The notes below the pieces were generated by a model. The model searched no databases, was not told the DNA's origin, and saw only the letters and a program-made list of their open reading frames with translations. DNA of 64,000 nt from an uncultured candidate division Zixibacteria bacterium (GTDB lineage Bacteria > Zixibacteria > MSB-5A5 > GN15 > PGXB01): NCBI GenBank assembly GCA_937925655.1, contig CALAMC010000101.1, forward strand, positions 8,155 through 72,154. Direction: 5' to 3'. Below, piece after piece: positions 27,346 through 36,090 of the stretch; position 1 is the first letter of the stretch; every line of letters begins with the position of its first letter. The translations under genes were made by a program, and so were the position numbers.

Positions 27346-28332
27346 CTAATCAATCACGATTACCGCCGCGCCGTTGAAACGCCCGTGGCGCAAATCATCG
27401 AGCGCTTCATTGGCTTTTTCAAGCGGATACGGATGGACTTCGGTCCTGATCGGAACCTTCGGCGCCAGCGCCAGGAATTCTTCACCATCGCGGCGGGTAA
27501 GATTGGCCACCGACTTGATCGAACGCTCTTCCCATAATATCGAATACGGAAACGACGGGATATCACTCATGTAAATTCCGGCGCAGACGACAATTCCGCC
27601 TTTCCTGACCGCTTTTAATGATAGCGGCAGAAGTTGCCCGACCGGGGCGAAAATTATGGCGGCGTCCAGCGGTTCCGGCGGGCTTTGCTCGGATGAACCG
27701 ACCCAGACGGCCCCCAGCTGTCGGGCAAAATTCTGACTTTCAACGTCCCCTTCGCGGGTAAAAGCGAAAACCCTGCGGCCTTCATAACGCGCCACCTGGA
27801 TCAAAATATGCGCCGCCGCACCGAAACCATAAAAACCGATTGCCCGGGCCGACCCGGTCATCCGATACGAGCGATAACCGATCAATCCCGCGCACAACAA
27901 TGGTGCCGCCTGCAAATCGGGATAACCTTCCGGTATCGGAAAACAGAAGCGCTCGTCCGCGACACAATATTCGGCGAAACCGCCGTTGATTTGATACCCC
28001 GTATAGCGGGCATGGTCACACAGGTTTTCACGGTCTGACCGGCAGAATTCGCATTCCCCGCAACTATACCCCAGCCAGGGGACGCCAACCCGGTCGCCCT
28101 TCTTGAATTTGCCGCCTGCCTGCGAAATATCTGCGACCACCCCGACAATCTGATGCCCCGGCACCAGCGGCAGTTTTGGCTCGGTCAGTTCGCCGTCCAC
28201 AACGTGCAAATCGGTGCGACAAATGCCGCAGGCGCGGACCTTTAAAAGCAGTTGTCCTTTATGCGGAACGGGAACGGATATGTCGGCCACTTCCAGCGGG
28301 CGCCCGACGCTATTCAATACCATAGCTTTCAT
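27346..28332 (-). CDS. Zinc-dependent alcohol dehydrogenase (MDR family)
   Basis: 328 residues, full length. Catalytic-zinc ligands are in CGICRTDLHVVDG and PGHQIVGVV; the structural-zinc loop reads CGECEFCRSDRENLCDHA with four cysteines. The nucleotide-binding fold has IGFYGFGAAAHILIQVA. It resembles the AdhP-like 'zinc-binding alcohol dehydrogenase family' that oxidises short alcohols or reduces aldehydes with NAD(P)H. It converges on the dockerin gene (17 nt gap) and is divergent from the sigma-54 activator gene; a regulatory link is possible but unproven. Confidence 0.92.
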   Translation of the reverse strand: MKAMVLNSVGRPLEVADISVPVPHKGQLLLKVRACGICRTDLHVVDGELTEPKLPLVPGHQIVGVVADISQAGGKFKKGDRVGVPWLGYSCGECEFCRSDRENLCDHARYTGYQINGGFAEYCVADERFCFPIPEGYPDLQAAPLLCAGLIGYRSYRMTGSARAIGFYGFGAAAHILIQVARYEGRRVFAFTREGDVESQNFARQLGAVWVGSSEQSPPEPLDAAIIFAPVGQLLPLSLKAVRKGGIVVCAGIYMSDIPSFPYSILWEERSIKSVANLTRRDGEEFLALAPKVPIRTEVHPYPLEKANEALDDLRHGRFNGAAVIVID

Positions 28333-28543
28333 CGAGGTTTCTCCACGTGCAATTATTCGGCACAGCGATTACACATTAGCCAAAGATTTGACAAAAATCA
28401 ACACCGCCATGATGTTTCTTTTGCCGGGAATATAATATATAGAACGGAATAGTATCCCGAAAGACCTTGAAAATGCCCGTAACACTGATTATAATCGTAT
28501 AATATTGGCGGAGTTATAAATTAAGGAAAAAACGGCCCCGTTA

Positions 28544-29905
28544 ATGAATGACAGCACCGAAAATCTGAAATTCTTCAAAGTGATTTTAAGCTCCATCGCC
28601 GATGGTGTCTTCACGGTGGATAGCAATCGTATCATTACCAGCTTCAACCGGGCCGCGGAAAAAATCACCGGCATCCCGGCCGGTAAAGCAATCGGACGAC
28701 CGTGCAGCGATATTTTCCACTCCGATATCTGTGAAAATTGCCTGTTGCAACAAACCCTTCAAACCGGCAACCAGTCCATCGACCGGCCCGTCAATATCAT
28801 CACCGCCGGCGGCGAAAGAATCCCGATAAGCATTTCCACGGCCATCCTGCGTGACGACAGCGGCAAAGTTCTGGGGGCGGTCGAGACCTTTCGCGATCTT
28901 TCGGCGCTGGAGCAATTGCGCAAAGAGCTGACCAGCAAATATTCACTCGAAGACATTATCTCCAAAAGCCCGGAAATTCATAAGTTGTTCGAAATTATGC
29001 CCGATATCGCCGAGTCCGAAAGCACCGTCCTGATTCAAGGGCCGTCGGGGTCCGGCAAAGAACTGTTTGCGCGGGCCATTCATAGTCTAAGTCCCCGTAA
29101 AAATATGCCGCACGTGGTCATCAATTGCGGAACCCTGCCGGCGCAGTTGTTCGAATCGGAGTTGTTTGGCTATGTCAAAGGAGCCTTCACCGACGCCAAA
29201 CAGGACAAACGAGGTAAACTGGCCAACGCCGAGGGCGGGACGGTCTTTTTCGATGAAATCGGCGAACTACCCATATCCACACAGGTCAAACTGTTGCGAT
29301 TGTTGCAGGAGCGCGAATACGAACCGCTCGGCTCGACCAAGCCCGTGAAAGTCGATATTCGGGTCGTGGCGGCCACCAATAAAGACCTGAAGCAATTGGT
29401 CGCTCAAGCCAAGTTTCGCGATGACTTGTACTTCCGGCTGGCGGTGGTTAAATTCGAACTGCCCCCTTTGACTAAACGGCGCGAAGATATTCCCTATCTG
29501 GTTGACAATTTCATAAAAAAATTCAATGCCCGTACCGGCAAAAGAATAATGAGCGTGTCACCCGAGGTCATGCAGATTCTTATGCGCCATGATTTCCCCG
29601 GCAATATCCGTGAGCTGGAAAATATCATCGAATACGGTTTTGTCCTGTGCCGGGGAAGCATCATTCAAAAGGAGCATCTCCCCACCGAACTGGTTCAGAC
29701 GACCATTGACACCGCTCCCGGTGAGCATCATCCCCTTACGCCCATCTCACAGGTAATGGATGAATACAATCTCCTGCTTACGGTTCTGGGACGCAACCGG
29801 GGCAACATTTCTAAAACGGCTTCAGAATTGGGGATTCACCGCACAACCCTGTGGCGGAAACTAAAAAAATACAATATAGAAACCCCTAATATTTTTGAAT
29901 CCTGA
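28544..29905 (+). CDS. PAS-domain sigma-54-dependent transcriptional activator with Fis-type HTH
   Basis: 453 residues. An N-terminal PAS domain (about 8-125) carries a cysteine triad C54-x8-C63-x2-C66. The AAA+ domain (about 140-370) has Walker A QGPSGSGKELFAR, the sigma-54 contact loop as GAFTDA (common GAFTGA variant), Walker B GGTVFFDEIGELP and an arginine-rich FRDDLYFRL. The C-terminus is a Fis-type helix-turn-helix (ISKTASELGIHRTTLWRKLKKY). It binds upstream sites and opens sigma-54 promoters. The TGTTGCAT dyads begin right after its stop codon, upstream of the redox operon, its likely target. The PAS cysteines suggest redox or metal sensing (inference). Confidence 0.93.
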   Translation: MNDSTENLKFFKVILSSIADGVFTVDSNRIITSFNRAAEKITGIPAGKAIGRPCSDIFHSDICENCLLQQTLQTGNQSIDRPVNIITAGGERIPISISTAILRDDSGKVLGAVETFRDLSALEQLRKELTSKYSLEDIISKSPEIHKLFEIMPDIAESESTVLIQGPSGSGKELFARAIHSLSPRKNMPHVVINCGTLPAQLFESELFGYVKGAFTDAKQDKRGKLANAEGGTVFFDEIGELPISTQVKLLRLLQEREYEPLGSTKPVKVDIRVVAATNKDLKQLVAQAKFRDDLYFRLAVVKFELPPLTKRREDIPYLVDNFIKKFNARTGKRIMSVSPEVMQILMRHDFPGNIRELENIIEYGFVLCRGSIIQKEHLPTELVQTTIDTAPGEHHPLTPISQVMDEYNLLLTVLGRNRGNISKTASELGIHRTTLWRKLKKYNIETPNIFES

Positions 29906-29954
29906 TGTTGCATAATTAGTAAATGCAACATTATTTACGTTGCATACTTTCTTA

Positions 29955-29983
29955 TTGTTGCAATTATTGCAACGCAGTATAAT
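29955..29983 (+). promoter_or_regulatory. Possible housekeeping promoter overlapping the second dyad
   Basis: TTGTTG (29955-29960), 17-nt spacer, perfect TATAAT (29978-29983). The second dyad covers the -35 region, so a regulator there would affect it. Alternative to the sigma-54 promoter below. Confidence 0.4.
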
Positions 29984-30038
29984 CAATTTTATCGCATATC
30001 ATTATATATAACAAATACTTATGTAAATTCTTGAAATG

Positions 30039-30054
30039 CGGCATGTTGCATGCT
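30039..30054 (+). promoter_or_regulatory. Possible sigma-54 (-24/-12) promoter of the redox operon
   Basis: CGGCAT-N7-TGCT has GG and GC separated by exactly 10 nt and resembles TGGCAC-N5-TTGCA. It overlaps the third dyad. Transcription would start near 30065, leaving almost no leader before ATG 30070, which weakens the call. Confidence 0.35.
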
Positions 30055-30069
30055 TAATGATGCAACAAT

Positions 30070-30831
30070 ATGGGCCACAGAATACTTATACCTGACCTCA
30101 ACGGCAACATCGCCCCTTGTTTCGAGGTAGCTTCCAAGTTCGTATTAATTGTTCTTGGTAATTGTAAGATTATATCCCGCAAACAAATAGCCTGTTCCGG
30201 GGAGGGTGGCTTTCGAAGAATTCGTCTTATTCGGCTTCATGATATTGACACCCTTATTTGCAACGGCATTGGTGTTTTTTACCGCGACCTGCTTTATACC
30301 ATGCATATCGAATTAATATCCGATGTCAGCATGGAATTGGACGAAGCGCTTCAGGGGTATCTTGAGGGCTGGATTAGGCCGGACAGGTTTCGCCCTGTTA
30401 TCAATGCCCGTACGCATAATGTCCCCTTAAGTGAACTGGTTAACTGGACAAAAACCGTATTTGAAAACCATGGATTTGCGGTTCGCCCCGGACCGGGGCA
30501 GGATTCATTTCTAATCGATCTGGTGGCGGAAATAGTCTGTCCGGAGTGCGGCAAACCCATCAAGGCGGCGATTTGCTGCGGGGCGCACACCTACCGCGTC
30601 GACCAGGAAATCCGCGAATTCCATTTCTGTGCCAAAAACGATTATAACGCCCGGGTCTATGTCTGTCCGTGCAATGACACCGCCGCCGAACGTTGCCGGG
30701 AATACAATATCGACTATTTGAATTTCGATCCCGGACAAATAAGGATGAAAGTGCATTCCGGTCGGGGGGTGCCGTTGCTGAACCGCCCCATTGCCGGTCA
30801 TGAAAAACTGAACATGTTAACGGATATTTGA
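30070..30831 (+). CDS. NifX/NifB-C-like (dinitrogenase Fe-Mo cofactor family) domain protein with zinc-ribbon-like C-terminus
   Basis: 253 residues. Residues 1-100 match the MTH1175/NifX-type cofactor-binding fold: ILIPDLNGNIAPCFEVASKFVLI, then DIDTLICNGIGVFYRDLL and VSMELDEALQGYLEG. Residues about 150-230 have cysteine pairs (CPECGKPIKAAICCGAH, CAKN, CPCND) suggesting a metal-binding domain. Family members bind Fe-S or Fe-Mo-cofactor precursors, but many have unknown roles. No nitrogenase genes are near; instead it precedes an Fe-S electron-transfer complex by 39 nt, so a role in metal-cluster handling or sensing for that complex is inferred. No ribosome site before ATG 30070; translation may be near-leaderless. 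Confidence 0.7.
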   Translation: MGHRILIPDLNGNIAPCFEVASKFVLIVLGNCKIISRKQIACSGEGGFRRIRLIRLHDIDTLICNGIGVFYRDLLYTMHIELISDVSMELDEALQGYLEGWIRPDRFRPVINARTHNVPLSELVNWTKTVFENHGFAVRPGPGQDSFLIDLVAEIVCPECGKPIKAAICCGAHTYRVDQEIREFHFCAKNDYNARVYVCPCNDTAAERCREYNIDYLNFDPGQIRMKVHSGRGVPLLNRPIAGHEKLNMLTDI

Positions 30832-30870
30832 TAAACAAGAAAAAAATAAATGAGACACGACGGAGAATAA

Positions 30871-32334
30871 ATGAAAACACGACCGATCACGCCCGAAGAA
30901 CGACAGCGGGCCTTCAAACCGACCAAAAAGCCGGAGGTGGTCGAAAAACAGAAGCTGGACGTGCGCTATCATGTCGAAGATTATGACGTCACCAACCGTC
31001 CACGCCGCTTTCTCGAAGCCTTCGCGGCCATACTGAAACATTCCAATTACCAGATGGCTCTGGACCATTTCATCCGCATGAGCGCCAAATGCTCGCGTTG
31101 CGCCACTACCTGTCAGGTTTATCAGGCGACGGGTGACCCTAAAGACATCCCCTGCTACCGCTCCGAATTGCTTATGGGTGTCTATCGTCGCTACTTCACA
31201 ATGGGCGGCGTCCTGCGCGGTCATATTGGTGACGACGATTATCTGACCGATGATAAAATAATGGAGATGGCAGAGAGTTTCTGGAATTGTACCGCCTGCC
31301 GCCGCTGCTCGTTAGAGTGCCCGTCGGGAATTGACCACGGTTTGATCACTCACTTGGGCCGTTATATTTTAAGCGAAATCGGCATTTCCCCGCGCGCTCT
31401 GGTGGTCAGTACCCGTGAACAGCTCGAAGGGGCTACCGGCAATACCTCGGCTATCCCGGTTCCGGCCTTGGCCGACACGCTGGAATTCCTTCAGGACGAC
31501 ATGCTCGAAGAAAAGGGCGTCGTCATTAAATTCCCGATAGACGTCGAAGGCGTCGAATATGCCTTTTTCCCCGCTGTCAGCGACTTTCTAATGGAAGCCG
31601 AGACACTCATGGGCGTCGCCGCAGTGTTTACCGCCACCGGTGATTCCTGGACCATCGGCACCGGCTATTACGACGGCATTAATTACGGGCTGTTTTACAG
31701 CGACCGGATTCTGGAGCGGGTGGTCAAAAAAATCGATGCCGAAACGCGACGCCTTAAAGCCAATAAAGTCCTGATTGGCGAATGCGGCCACGCCTCGCGG
31801 TCGGCCAAGTACTTTCTGCCTGCATACTGCGGCGGCAAAGACGCTTACCCCGTCATTAATATCATGGAATATACCCATCGGGCCTGGAAAGAAGGACGCC
31901 TTAAATTCGATCCCGATGTCATTACCGAAAAGGTGTCCTACCACGATCCCTGCAATATCGCCCGCCAGCGCTGGATTATCGATCAGCCGCGTGACCTGCT
32001 TAAAGCCATCTGCAGGAACTACATCGAGATGACGCCATCGGGCGAGGACAATATCTGCTGTGGCGGGGGCGGGGGCACGGTTTCCATCGACGAAATCCGG
32101 CCGTACCGCACAACCGTCGGCGGTAAACTCAAGGCCGATCAGATCCGCGAGGCGGGATGCAAAATACTGGTGGCCCCCTGCGCCAACTGCAAAAAGCAGT
32201 TGCGCGAGCTGGTCGAGGACCAGGGTATCGACTGCGAAGTGGTCGGTCTGCACGACCTGCTGTATAAAGCCATCATATTCGATGAATCGCTTAAAGTGAA
32301 ATCACCGGATGAAAACAAAGAGGAGTCGCAATAA
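30871..32334 (+). CDS. HdrD/DsrK/HmcF-like iron-sulfur oxidoreductase subunit
   Basis: 487 residues. Two 4Fe-4S ferredoxin motifs lie at about residues 71-80 and 141-155 (KCSRCATTCQVYQ, CTACRRCSLECPSG). The C-terminal half has two CCG-type cysteine-rich regions; the second is complete, with HDPCN, DNICCGGGGG and APCANCKKQ, the pattern that holds the non-cubane cluster in heterodisulfide reductase HdrB/D. HmcF, TmcB and DsrK share this architecture and sit on the cytoplasmic face of quinone- or cytochrome-linked membrane complexes. It is followed 2 nt later by a NarI-like membrane subunit. Substrate (thiol/disulfide or electron relay) not determinable. Confidence 0.9.
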   Translation: MKTRPITPEERQRAFKPTKKPEVVEKQKLDVRYHVEDYDVTNRPRRFLEAFAAILKHSNYQMALDHFIRMSAKCSRCATTCQVYQATGDPKDIPCYRSELLMGVYRRYFTMGGVLRGHIGDDDYLTDDKIMEMAESFWNCTACRRCSLECPSGIDHGLITHLGRYILSEIGISPRALVVSTREQLEGATGNTSAIPVPALADTLEFLQDDMLEEKGVVIKFPIDVEGVEYAFFPAVSDFLMEAETLMGVAAVFTATGDSWTIGTGYYDGINYGLFYSDRILERVVKKIDAETRRLKANKVLIGECGHASRSAKYFLPAYCGGKDAYPVINIMEYTHRAWKEGRLKFDPDVITEKVSYHDPCNIARQRWIIDQPRDLLKAICRNYIEMTPSGEDNICCGGGGGTVSIDEIRPYRTTVGGKLKADQIREAGCKILVAPCANCKKQLRELVEDQGIDCEVVGLHDLLYKAIIFDESLKVKSPDENKEESQ

Positions 32335-32336
32335 AA

Positions 32337-33041
32337 ATGGAGGCGTATTTATCATTTGCCAAAGGGCCGCTGTTTCGCCTGTCGCTGGCGGTCCTGATAC
32401 TCGGTTTGGCCCGAATTTTCCTTCTGGATATATTTGCGGCCTGGCAGGCCTGGCGCCGGGCAGGCGACAAAACCATCCCATGGAAACTAGTTATATCACG
32501 GGGACTGGAATGGCTGTTCCCGGTCAAGCGCATTTTTAACAACCGACCGCTCTATTCCGTCTTTTCGATATTGTTTCATATCGGTCTGCTGGTCGTGCCG
32601 ATATTTCTTTATGCTCACGTCCGCTTATGGGAAAACGCCCTCGGCTTTGGCTGGCCGACTCTGCCCTATGAAGTTGCCTACTGGCTGACCGTAAGCACCA
32701 TTGTCTTCGCGGTCCTGCTTCTTCTGGGGCGCCTGTTAAGCCCCCGGTCAAGTTTCTTGAGCCGAAAGCAGGATTATCTCTGGCCGCTTTTGTTACTGGT
32801 GCCCTTCGTGACCGGATTTATCTGCGCCCATACCGCCGTTGCACCGGCTACCTATCAGTTTTTCATGCTGGTGCATATCCTTGCGGCCGAGCTGATATTC
32901 ATTCTCATCCCGTTTTCCAAAATCGCTCATTGTGTTCTCATGCCGTTGTCGCAGATGATTTGCACTCTGGCCTGGAAATTTCCGCCGGAAACCGATGACG
33001 CCGTCTGCACCACGCTCAACAAGAAAGGAGCCCCGGTATGA
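32337..33041 (+). CDS. NarI/DsrM/HmcE-like membrane cytochrome b subunit
   Basis: 234 residues with about five to six hydrophobic helices. Histidines placed as likely haem b ligands occur in FHIGLLVVPIFLYAHV and in MLVHILAAELIFILIPFSKIAH, the pattern of the nitrate-reductase gamma family (NarI, DsrM, HmcE, TmcC). It probably passes electrons between the quinone pool or periplasmic cytochrome and the HdrD-like subunit encoded just upstream. Its stop overlaps the start of the ferredoxin gene by 4 nt (ATGA). Confidence 0.85.
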   Translation: MEAYLSFAKGPLFRLSLAVLILGLARIFLLDIFAAWQAWRRAGDKTIPWKLVISRGLEWLFPVKRIFNNRPLYSVFSILFHIGLLVVPIFLYAHVRLWENALGFGWPTLPYEVAYWLTVSTIVFAVLLLLGRLLSPRSSFLSRKQDYLWPLLLLVPFVTGFICAHTAVAPATYQFFMLVHILAAELIFILIPFSKIAHCVLMPLSQMICTLAWKFPPETDDAVCTTLNKKGAPV

Positions 33042-33808
33042 GCAAAGCCATTCTGACCGATATCACCAAGTGCATCGGCTGTCTGGAATGCGTGGCCGCC
33101 TGCAAGGTGGCCAACGAACTGGGTCTCGACGAGCCCCATACCTGGCAGAAAAACGACGGCCTCTCGGCGGTCAACTGGACCTCCATCATTCAGACCCGGG
33201 AAGGCCGGTTCGTCCGCAAACAATGCCGTCACTGTCTTGAGCCGGCCTGTGCCTCCGCTTGCCCGGTTGGCGCCCTTCATACCACCGCAACCGGGGCGGT
33301 CATATATGACAGCGGCAAATGCCTCGGCTGTCGTTACTGCATGATGGCCTGTCCCTATGGTATTCCCCGCTATGACTGGGATTCCGCGGTTCCCTATATC
33401 AGAAAGTGCATTCTCTGTCACGAAAAAATAAAGGACGGGCAGCAACCGGCCTGCACCTCCGTCTGCCCGACCGGGGCAACCATTTTCGGCGAACGCGACG
33501 AACTAATCGCCCTGGCCCATCAGCAGATCAAGGATAATCCCGGCAAATACATCGACAAAGTCTGGGGTGAGCATGAAGTCGGCGGCACATCGGTGCTGTA
33601 CCTGTCCGACGTTGACCTGGGCTTTTTGGCTTATCAACCCAATTTGGACAAAATCGGACTTCCGGCGACAACCAGCCTGGCGATGAAAGCCGTTCCGTTT
33701 GCGTTTGTGGGAATGGGGGCGGTCATGTATGGCATTAATTGGATGGTTCGCCGCCGCATGGAATTAGCCAGGCCCAAAGACGATCAGGAGGAATCATCCC
33801 ATGGATAG
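33038..33808 (+). CDS. HmcB/HybA-like four-cluster ferredoxin subunit with C-terminal membrane anchor
   Basis: 256 residues with four cysteine groups for 4Fe-4S clusters: CIGCLECVAACKVAN, CRHCLEPACASACPVG, CLGCRYCMMACPYG and CILCHEKIKDGQQPACTSVCPTG. A hydrophobic segment near residues 222-240 anchors it. No Tat signal is seen at the N-terminus, unlike classical HybA/HmcB, so it may face the cytoplasm. It overlaps both neighbours (4 nt upstream, 8 nt downstream), which argues for one complex with the NrfD-cytochrome protein. Confidence 0.9.
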   Translation: MSKAILTDITKCIGCLECVAACKVANELGLDEPHTWQKNDGLSAVNWTSIIQTREGRFVRKQCRHCLEPACASACPVGALHTTATGAVIYDSGKCLGCRYCMMACPYGIPRYDWDSAVPYIRKCILCHEKIKDGQQPACTSVCPTGATIFGERDELIALAHQQIKDNPGKYIDKVWGEHEVGGTSVLYLSDVDLGFLAYQPNLDKIGLPATTSLAMKAVPFAFVGMGAVMYGINWMVRRRMELARPKDDQEESSHG

Positions 33809-35666
33809 AGTGCAAAAATTCAAAACCATCCTCTGGTCGATTGTCGGTCTGGCCACGGCCGTCGGAATTACCCGGTTCATCTTTGGCCTGGGAGTTACCA
33901 CCAATCTAACGGACGCCACCCCATGGGGCTTGTGGATCGGTTTCGACGTCATGGGTGGCGTCGCGCTGGCCGCGGGTGGCTTTGTCCTGACCGCCATCTT
34001 CTATATTTTCAAACGCGAAGAATTCAAACCACTGGTGCGCCCGGCCGTCCTGACCGCCTTTCTGGGCTATCTGGCCGTGGTCGGTGGTCTCATGTTTGAC
34101 CTGGGCCTGCCCTGGAATATATGGCACATGATCATCTACTGGAATCCTCATTCACCGCTGTTCGAAGTCGGCTGGTGTGTCATGCTCTACACGACCGTCC
34201 TGCTTCTGGAATTCAGCCCCGTGCCTTTGGAGGAGTTCAGCCGTTATGCAAAAATCCGCAATTTCCTGATGAAATTCCGCTTTCCGTTGGTCATGCTGGG
34301 CATAATGCTTTCGACTCTGCACCAGTCTTCGCTGGGATCGCTCTTTTTAATCATGCCGTATAAACTGCCGCCGCTATGGTACACCCCGATTCTCCCGGTG
34401 CAGTTTTTCATATCGGCCGTGGCGCTGGGACTCATGATGGTTTCTTTCGAAAGCCTCTTTTCGCACTGGCTGTACCGCCGTAAATCCGAGGGCCATCTGA
34501 TCGAGAAACTCGGCAAAATTGCGATCTGGGTACTGGGCATTTACCTGATCGTGAAACTGGGCGATATAATCATCCGCGGCCAGTTCGGGCAGATTTTCGC
34601 CGGGACTCGCGAATCCAACCTGTTTATTATCGAGCTTCTGATATCCGCTATAATACCGTTGGCAATTCTGTTGACCCCCCAGCTCCGATCCCAGAGCAAA
34701 TGGCAATGGATCAGTTCCTTCATGGTCGTCTTTGGCATGGTCTTCAACCGCATCAATGTCGGCGGCCTGACCATGCTGTCCACGACCGGCGACAGCTATA
34801 TTCCGTCGTGGACGGAAGTCTTCATCAGTCTGGGGGTGGTCTCGGCGGCGGCCCTGGCCTTTTTATTCGCCATCGAGAGATTTAACATCTGGGAAGCCAG
34901 ACCGCGTGACCCGCAGGCCGATCCATATACCAAGCCGATATTCGACGGCGTCTCGCATGTCTGGCTGGGAAATCCTTCGGTGGCCGCCCGGACACGGTAC
35001 TCCCTGGCCTTTGTTGTTTTCTTTGCTATCGGCTTTGCTCTCATGCCCGGCGACAGAATTTACAGCCGCGGGGTCAATCAGGATGTCGCCCTGCCTGCCC
35101 GCGGCGGACAGGTGCTCTTCATCGACGGCAATCGCGACAACTATGGCGTCGCTTTCGACCATCAGGGGCATATCAACCGTAATAACGGTGACAGCTCTTG
35201 TGTTTTGTGTCACCACATGAATATGCCCAAAGATAAAAACAGCCGTTGTTCCGATTGTCACGACCGAATGTATCTGGCCAGCGATATTTTTGGGCACGAT
35301 TGGCACGCTGCACCGAACGGGGCTAAAATCAAATGTAACAACTGCCATCAACCCGGCATGCAACGCAACAAGGAATCGGCCAAGCAATGCCGGGATTGTC
35401 ATCTCGACCTGGTTGTCCCCGGCTCGACGATTGCCTTTGAGCACACAATGGCGCCTTCCTACGTTGATGCCATGCACATTGCCTGCGTTCAGTGTCATAA
35501 ACGGATGCTCCCGGCTGTCGCCGACAAACCGATGCTGGATAAATGCGTAACCTGTCACCACCCCGTTCCGGAGGAAAGTATCACTTCCCTGCCGGACAGC
35601 CGCTGGCAACCGGCCCACGGCAATAGGGTGGTTCTGCCGGGCATCATGATTGAGGAAGGAAAGTAA
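33801..35666 (+). CDS. NrfD/HybB/HmcC-like integral membrane subunit fused to a six-CxxCH cytochrome c domain
   Basis: 621 residues. Residues 1 to about 420 hold about ten transmembrane helices of the NrfD/HmcC quinone-interacting type; HWLYRRKSEGHLI is a loop. Residues about 465-587 contain six haem motifs: CVLCH, CSDCH, CNNCH, CRDCH, CVQCH and CVTCH, with nearby extra histidines as sixth ligands. In Hmc and related complexes the cytochrome is a separate protein (HmcA, TmcA), so the fusion is notable. The cytochrome part should face the periplasm and exchange electrons with other carriers. The gene starts inside the ferredoxin gene (8 nt overlap). Confidence 0.9.
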   Translation: MDRVQKFKTILWSIVGLATAVGITRFIFGLGVTTNLTDATPWGLWIGFDVMGGVALAAGGFVLTAIFYIFKREEFKPLVRPAVLTAFLGYLAVVGGLMFDLGLPWNIWHMIIYWNPHSPLFEVGWCVMLYTTVLLLEFSPVPLEEFSRYAKIRNFLMKFRFPLVMLGIMLSTLHQSSLGSLFLIMPYKLPPLWYTPILPVQFFISAVALGLMMVSFESLFSHWLYRRKSEGHLIEKLGKIAIWVLGIYLIVKLGDIIIRGQFGQIFAGTRESNLFIIELLISAIIPLAILLTPQLRSQSKWQWISSFMVVFGMVFNRINVGGLTMLSTTGDSYIPSWTEVFISLGVVSAAALAFLFAIERFNIWEARPRDPQADPYTKPIFDGVSHVWLGNPSVAARTRYSLAFVVFFAIGFALMPGDRIYSRGVNQDVALPARGGQVLFIDGNRDNYGVAFDHQGHINRNNGDSSCVLCHHMNMPKDKNSRCSDCHDRMYLASDIFGHDWHAAPNGAKIKCNNCHQPGMQRNKESAKQCRDCHLDLVVPGSTIAFEHTMAPSYVDAMHIACVQCHKRMLPAVADKPMLDKCVTCHHPVPEESITSLPDSRWQPAHGNRVVLPGIMIEEGK

Positions 35667-35670
35667 ACGA

Positions 35671-36081
35671 ATGGGGAAAGCCCATAAAGTATTGATAATC
35701 GAGGATGAACCCGACGTCAGTCTTTATTTACAGACAATCCTCGAAACCAATGGCTATCAGACGGCCGTATGCGAAGCCGCCGCTGACGGTATGACCCACG
35801 TTGCCCGCATCCGACCCGACCTGATCAGCCTGGATATCATGATGCCGCATGAAACCGGGATGTCGTTTTATTTGAAGCTGAAAAAGTCACGGGAATACAA
35901 ACATATTCCGGTCATTGTCATCAGCGGCGCGGTCCAGCAGAAGGAATTCTGTATCGAGGACTTTGCACCCGGCGAAACGGTTCCTCCCCCGGAAGCCTAC
36001 CTGGAAAAACCGATTGACGTAGATTTGTTTCTGCTTACCGTAAATAAACTGATAAAGGCCGCATTGGCCGGAAAAAAATGA
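35671..36081 (+). CDS. Stand-alone response-regulator receiver protein
   Basis: 136 residues from ATG 35671; an upstream in-frame TTG (35650) would overlap the previous gene and is not preferred. The acidic pocket IIEDEPDVS, the phospho-acceptor aspartate in LISLDIMMPHETG and the lysine in YLEKPID are present. No output domain. It begins 4 nt after the cytochrome-fusion gene, so it is expressed with the redox complex and next to the kinase. Role inferred: phosphorelay partner or partner-binding receiver. Confidence 0.88.
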   Translation: MGKAHKVLIIEDEPDVSLYLQTILETNGYQTAVCEAAADGMTHVARIRPDLISLDIMMPHETGMSFYLKLKKSREYKHIPVIVISGAVQQKEFCIEDFAPGETVPPPEAYLEKPIDVDLFLLTVNKLIKAALAGKK

Positions 36082-36090
36082 AGAAAAACC

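Larger units (their letters stand above)
29906..30067 (+). promoter_or_regulatory. Array of TGTTGCAT inverted repeats (putative activator binding sites)
   Basis: Three dyads: TGTTGCAT-N9-ATGCAACA (29906-29930), GTTGCAAT-T-ATTGCAAC (29957-29973) and TGTTGCAT-N8-ATGCAACA (30044-30067), plus a half-site CGTTGCAT at 29938-29945. All fall in the 164-nt gap between the sigma-54 activator gene and the redox operon. Placement fits upstream activating sites, but the binding protein is unknown. Confidence 0.7.
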
